Positions 59,665-64,000 of a stretch of 64,000 nucleotides of DNA are shown piece by piece. Position 1 is the first letter of the stretch, and every line of letters begins with the position of its first letter. Made by a program: the position numbers and the translations under genes. The stretch covers positions 1,550,001 through 1,614,000 of the forward strand of contig JAALGY010000021.1 in the NCBI GenBank assembly GCA_032358165.1, in the 5' to 3' direction. The stretch is from Diplosphaera chodatii (Eukaryota > Chlorophyta > Trebouxiophyceae > Prasiolales > Stichococcaceae). The notes below the pieces were generated by a model. That model ran no database searches. It saw only the letters and a list, made by a program, of their open reading frames with translations, and was not told the DNA's origin.

Positions 59665-59868
59665 CATGGGGCAGAAGCTAGGCATCCCATTCATTGCCCC
59701 GCTGTATGTGCAACATCAACCCGTTCAGAAGCTCCCAGATTGTTTCTATCGTGATCAACCTACAAAATAAGCACCTAGCCGAGAGCTATGATCGATGTCT
59801 AAACCGGCGGGTCTGAGGGTCTGTATGCTTGCTCCGCTGTGCTCATGCCAAAATTTCTCTACACTCCG

Positions 59869-60821
59869 TCAGAAGGCTTCAGGCGGCACGTTGACGAGCT
59901 CGTACTCCACTAGTGACAAGTTGAAATCCGTCTGCAACAGCACACGTCAAATGCCTCAGAACTACCAATGTCAGCCCGCGCCAGTCAAACACATTAGAAA
60001 GATGCCGTCATTTGTGCATAATCTCCCTATGCAGTAGTGATACGGTCGTCTGACCCTAGCATGATCTTTGCGCCTCATCACATGGCAGACGACAGGAGCA
60101 GGAAACTGCATCTCCAGGCCGCTCACCTTTGGCTCGATGCTGGTGTTCTCTGATGGCTCCAGCTTGCCAAACTGGTCCACTGCAAGGCGCATGCAGCCGC
60201 GGTACATGTCCACCTTAGCGTTGCGCAGCATCCATGCTGTGCCTGGCTGCAGCTGGTCCACTGCAGTGCACCAGCTGATGGTCACAGGCCTGTCAAGGAT
60301 GCCTTGGTTGGCGTAGTCAGGACCGGTACCAGTGCTGTGCCAGACGTCTTCACTTATGCCTGCCTCGTAACCCCAGCAAAACAGCGTGATGGCAGCAGCC
60401 GCTGGCAGATGAGACTTTTGCAGACTGGGCAGGGGCTCTCACCCTGGTCATTGCGCGCAGTCAGCACCATGACACCACTGTCATCGCCGACCAGGCATTC
60501 TGCGATCCGAGTGGGTTGTGATCCTGGACGTCCTTGCCGCGAGGCCACCAGCTTCGCTTCAATGACCTGCAAGAGGATGCTTGCACACTGTTGCGGCAGC
60601 ATTCTTACACAGGCTGCCGAAGCAGCGCATCCTAATGCAGAAGCACCGACTTCTGCCTGGGTGGTCGATGCGCAGGCATGAGCAACGAGGCATCTGCAGC
60701 AGCCGATACAGCAAGTGGGTTGGGTGCTGCACACCTTGACGGTCAGGTTATGGCCTGCTGTGTCGGGTCGAAGCTCTCCCAACTTCTTGAACACAGCAGG
60801 CTGCTTATCGTCTGTGCTCAT
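59869..60821 (-). CDS. OB-fold nucleic-acid-binding protein, plant At4g28440 type (135 aa)
   Basis: Four exons, 60821-60735, 60566-60443, 60260-60127 and 59931-59869, join in phase to 408 nt. The product is a single OB fold of the SSB/SOSS-B-like plant family whose Arabidopsis member is At4g28440: FKKLGELRPDTAGHNLTVKV, IEAKLVASRQGRPGSQPTRI, AECLVGDDSGVMVLTARNDQ, LRNAKVDMYRGCMRLAVDQF and LVEYELVNVPP near the C-terminus. Such proteins bind single-stranded DNA or RNA, but the role of this family is poorly defined. The length matches the family, so it looks complete. It is convergent with the 177-aa protein gene (204 bp between stops) and lies downstream of the ALFIN-domain gene on the same strand. 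Confidence 0.92.
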
Positions 60822-61456
60822 TGCCCCTTGCAGAAAAGGGCTCAATCGTGCTCTCCGGTACAACGCAGCTGGGAGAGACGCTGTGACAGACACTTTGCAA
60901 GTACCAGGGGATCAAGGTAACAGATCACAGACAGAAGCACAACGTCGTCTGGTGCACAACGTGCGCCGCCGTTGAGCTGGTGTCCCAACATGCGTGTGAA
61001 GGTCACTCCAGATGCAAAGCAGTCATGGCTGCATTTATGGCTGCACCCCAGGAAGCTGCAACGTCTGGAAAGGCTCACAGGGTCCACAGCCGTTTATAGA
61101 TGACTGGGAGCCCCATTGCACTCGAAGGCGGTTTCTCGTTGAAAGGTGCAAAATCAAGTGGCACTGTGTAGCACGAAGGCAGGGATCCCGCTTGCTGTAA
61201 GCGCCGGTTTGGATAGTGTCCTGCTGCCTGTTGAGCAATAACAGACGGCATGTGCTAAGACCTTGCACACTTGCAGATAAACCTGAAACAGCGGACCGCT
61301 GCAGCACGAAACCGGACACTCTGTAGAGCACTCTGATGCTATCCCTTGTTTCAACTCGACCCTGCCTACATCACACTGTGCGACCACAAGACATGATCTC
61401 AGTCAATCGAGTAAGGTGCAGACTATGAGCTGTTGCCCGTGCCACTAAGCTGAGCC
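60822..61456. other. Spacer between the OB-fold and ALFIN-domain genes
   Basis: About 635 bp: the 5' flank of the OB-fold gene and the 3' flank of the ALFIN-domain gene. No gene, RNA or repeat seen. Confidence 0.5.
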
Positions 61457-63046
61457 TCAGTTCCCCGGTATGAGAATTGACATGTGTCCATCAGCAATGA
61501 TCTCCTCGAGATTGAGCTCCTCCACCTCGCCACTGGTGTATTGCACCCTGCGCAGTGCAAATCACAGTGACCATGTAGGTGTCATGTTGTGTGGATGGTT
61601 TGCAAGTACTTCGATCTGCCAAAGGAGATGCAGAGTGTTGGCATGAACCTCAAACACGAAGGGGGCGGATATCCACTCACTTGGCAGTCCTGGCTTTGGG
61701 GTTGACGCTATGCACCTCGATGAGGTACCACTTCTTGTCGTCTGGCCAATAAAGCTGCAGGCACGTGTCGCCAGTGATCAACTTCAGGAGGCCTCATGCC
61801 GGCGTGCAAGATCCTTACAACGCGTGCACTGGCACCGCTGAGCATGGTCTCAGAACAGCAGAAGCACCGGTTGTGGCGCTGGCAGATGAAGATCAGCATG
61901 TTGAGCTCGGCTGGCATACCTCTGCACGTCGCCCCTTCAGGTTGACACTGATGTCTGCCTGCGTGGCTAGCCGCCCGCTGGCCAGCGGCGCCTCGCTCGA
62001 CTGCGCCACCCCCGTCATCTGCTCCTGCAGTGCATCCCAAGACAACTGTTTGACTGCAAAGGGAAGGCAGAGTCCCACTCCAGGGTGCACCACCTGACAG
62101 TTTAGTGAGAGCGGAACCTCTCACAACCGCTGTTCGGGCAGGGGGTGGAGCAGCGCACTGGCTCCTGGCGGTTGCGGCCCATGCCGCCGACGCCGCCTCG
62201 GCTGGCCTGGCCCATGACTATCTCGAACAGCGTCGGGCCCTGGTTGATCGTCTTGAACAGGCGCGCCCGGCCTGCGGCGTCGAGGCGCGCACCTGCAGGA
62301 TGGTGATTGGGGATGATCAGCTTGGGACCTTGAAGACTGCGCACCGCCTGCTTGGCGCCTGCGAGACATGCACACTCTCGGAGGCATGACATGCCTCCTG
62401 TCCCACCGTAGTAGAAGGCCACACTCAGCAGCCAGGCGTCGGAGTGCACCGCCACCAGTGCCAGCCAGTCGCGCTGCTGCATGCCATTGCGGGCGAAGTT
62501 GATGCCAAGGCAGGGCTCCGGCAGCTCCGCCGGCACCTCCTCTGCTGGCAGGTCCACTGCCCAGGAGCCGTCCGACTCACCTGCCGAGGGCAGACACCCC
62601 GGCATGGGATGAATGGTGAGCTGCAATGAGGGGTTCAGCACAAGGGCAGGCATCAGCTGGCGCATGTTGCAGCACCGAGATCGACCGGACACACGCAACC
62701 CGCGCGTACATGCACGATGAGCCGTGCAGGCTGAAGAGCGTTGCGCACCATAAAGGCACAGGTTTTCGCGCTCCGGATCGCATTGGTCGTAGAGGTCGTC
62801 GACCTCTGCAGAGCACAACACGACCCTGAGCATCCGCACAGGCTGCGCGGCCCATCTTCGTGTCATGATGTTCTCTCTTGAGAAGCAGTCGTTAAGAGTA
62901 AACGGTGCAGCGGATGGCTGCGAAGCAGCTTGGGCAGCGGGATGGGGCAGGTGCGACAGATCACCTTCTGTGAGTGCGCGGAGCAGGCCCCTGAAGCGAT
63001 TCTGGTAGTCTGTGTAGATCTGATCCGCAGTGCGCGGATGGTCCAT
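61457..63046 (-). CDS. ALFIN-domain protein with C-terminal Tudor-like domain instead of a PHD finger (258 aa)
   Basis: Seven exons, 63046-62965, 62805-62749, 62580-62407, 62292-62128, 62053-61920, 61754-61681 and 61547-61457, have matching phases throughout and sum to 777 nt. Residues 1 to about 140 are the plant ALFIN-like domain: HPRTADQIYTDYQNRFRGLL, DQCDPERENLCLYG, WAVDLPAEEVPAELPEPCLG, INFARNGMQQRDWLALVAVH, RLFKTINQGPTLFEIVMG. Known ALFIN-like proteins end in a PHD finger that reads H3K4 methylation. None is here: after a linker with a few Cys (RCSTPCPNSG) the protein continues into GRRAELYWPDDKKWYLIEVH and VQYTSGEVEELNLEEI, which look like a Tudor domain of the MSH6/PDS5 kind (WP-D-KKWY then YxxGExExL). 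The end is SILIPGN, TGA at 61457. The weakest joint is the donor at 62128 (G|GTTGTG). Likely nuclear chromatin protein. Confidence 0.8.
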
Positions 63047-63676
63047 GTCCCAGCCGTCCGCGCCAAGCCGAAGTAGCTGGCCCGTGCTCTGACAAGAACA
63101 GACTCCGAGACCGGCAGTCGCCGCAGTTCTGACTGCCAAGGCGCGGCGATACGTGACGAGCTCTCCAACGATGAAGACTTAGGTCAGCCTCCAGTAGCCC
63201 GCCTTGCCGGTGTTGTACGTCCAGGGCTGCTGCGGCTGGGGATGCACACAGCACCTACAGCACCGCTGATCGGGCGAACAAACGAAGAGCGCCTGTGCGA
63301 GCCTTGATGGAGCGTGAAACGTATGGAGATTGCGACAATGGTAGCATTAATCTGGCGCGCAGATATGGCAATGGCCACACTGGCACGCGGGCAGGTGGCA
63401 TTCCCCGTGCGTGATGCATGCTGTGCTGTAAGACCCTGGTGCAGTCGGTCATAATTGCAGTTGCAGCAAGTGTGTAGCATCCATCGCGACTGCCAAAGCA
63501 AGTGTAGAGCTGGCCAACTGTGTGAGGCACATCGAGCACTGGTCCATTGTTGCAACAAGGCAGGCTGGTGCCGCAGCGTGGGTGGCGCACTGCACACTAG
63601 TTCAGCGGTGTAAACCTCACATTTGAGCGCCCTTTTGACTGACAGAGACTAAGCATAGAGTCAACAGCACACTGTG
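63047..63676. other. 5'-5' region between the ALFIN-domain and BOLA3-like genes
   Basis: About 630 bp between divergent starts, holding both promoters. A possible short exon (63179-63245) is listed separately; otherwise nothing supported. Confidence 0.4.
63179..63245 (-). other. Possible short terminal exon (weak)
   Basis: After a TGTAG/G acceptor-like site the minus strand reads VHPQPQQPWTYNTGKAGYWR then LT and a stop at 63179. The composition looks protein-like (Trp, Tyr, Gly), but I found no upstream exon that joins in phase and do not recognise the product. Confidence 0.18.
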
Positions 63677-63936
63677 ATGTCTCTCACGGGCCTAACGAGG
63701 CAGGCAGCGGGCCTGGCATGTCGTCTGCGGCAGGGGTGTCATCATGAGCCGGCATGGCGCAGCCTTGCAGGAACAATGTCAACAACATCGGCAGGCGACT
63801 CTTCAGCACAGCGAGAGCAGGAAATCGCAGACTTGTTACGATCCAGGATGCCAGGCACCCAAGCAGTGCGGGTGCTAGACACTAGCGGCGGTTGCGGCTC
63901 GATGTATCGCATCGAAATTGTTGCTGAGGAGTTCAA
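63677..63936 (+). CDS. BOLA3-like protein, first exon (cut by window end)
   Basis: BolA-family proteins work with monothiol glutaredoxins in iron-sulphur cluster delivery; BOLA3 does so in mitochondria. The ATG at 63677 opens MSLTGLTRQAAGLACRLRQG, a basic Ala/Leu-rich leader that fits a mitochondrial signal. The BolA domain begins at about residue 45: REQEIADLLRSRMPGTQAVR, then VLDTSGGCGSMYRIEIVAEE, which contains the SGGCG loop with the conserved Cys. The exon ends at a GTAAGC donor at 63937 in phase 2, just where other BolA proteins continue toward their conserved His region; that part lies beyond 64000. The in-frame GTG one codon earlier is not needed. Confidence 0.88.
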
Positions 63937-64000
63937 GTAAGCTGCCTCGCACTATCCGCTGATATGCTTCCGAATCTGGGTTCATGCATCATACGTTCCT

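Noticed and set aside
61457..62128. A separate small Tudor gene downstream of an ALFIN gene that ends at the stop near 62102
   Set aside because: The Tudor exons have no ATG start of their own in a suitable place except an internal Met, whereas all splice phases from the ALFIN exons into the Tudor exons agree. The fusion is the simpler model, but the weak donor at 62128 keeps this alternative open.
63046..63139. Longer N-terminus for the ALFIN-domain protein starting at 63139
   Set aside because: That codon is TTG, not ATG, and the extra residues do not resemble the family; the ATG at 63046 places the conserved HPRTADQIY at the very start, as in relatives.

Overview
The window is nuclear DNA of a green plant-lineage eukaryote, most likely a chlorophyte green alga; a trebouxiophyte such as Coccomyxa is a guess. 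Genes are cut into many short exons (about 60-200 nt) by GT-AG introns, and nothing is arranged as an operon. Two proteins, an ALFIN-like domain and an At4g28440-type OB-fold protein, belong to land-plant/green-algal families. A full RNA polymerase I largest subunit and its initiation factor RRN3 confirm a eukaryotic nucleus. Protein calls were made by reading translations and joining exons by eye. Exon phases were checked base by base for the MYND protein, the 177-residue protein, the OB-fold protein, the ALFIN-Tudor protein and the BOLA3 first exon. For the large genes only outer limits and landmark exons are given.

Left half (1-35.2 kb) is a duplicated, fast-evolving region. It holds four paralogous F-box/leucine-rich-repeat genes: A, plus strand, 1.0-5.1 kb; B, C and D, minus strand, at 8.7-13.1, 14.1-18.1 and 25.4-29.7 kb. 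Genes C and D each lie just downstream of a BET (bromodomain plus extraterminal) chromatin-reader gene, so an F-box+BET block of about 10 kb has been duplicated in tandem. The BET copy at 30.8-35.2 kb looks complete. The copy at 19.0-22.4 kb has lost its 5' part and, almost exactly, the single exon that codes the bromodomain core. Between A and B lies a tRNA-Glu(CTC) gene followed by about ten near-identical 175-bp tandem repeats, each carrying a copy of the tRNA 3' end.

Right half (36.4-64 kb) is compact housekeeping DNA, mostly alternating head-to-head and tail-to-tail genes: RRN3/TIF-IA (+), an EMAPII/Arc1p-type tRNA-binding protein (-), a small MYND-like zinc-finger protein (+), RPA1, the Pol I largest subunit (-), a small probably organelle-targeted protein (+), an OB-fold nucleic-acid-binding protein (-), an ALFIN-domain protein (-) and the first exon of a BOLA3-like gene (+) cut by the window end. 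RRN3 and RPA1 act at the same step, recruitment of Pol I to rDNA, and lie about 4 kb apart.

The most novel items are: a 258-residue protein joining an ALFIN domain to a Tudor-like domain in place of the usual PHD finger; the BET paralogue with its bromodomain exon removed in frame; and the tRNA-Glu-derived 175-bp satellite.
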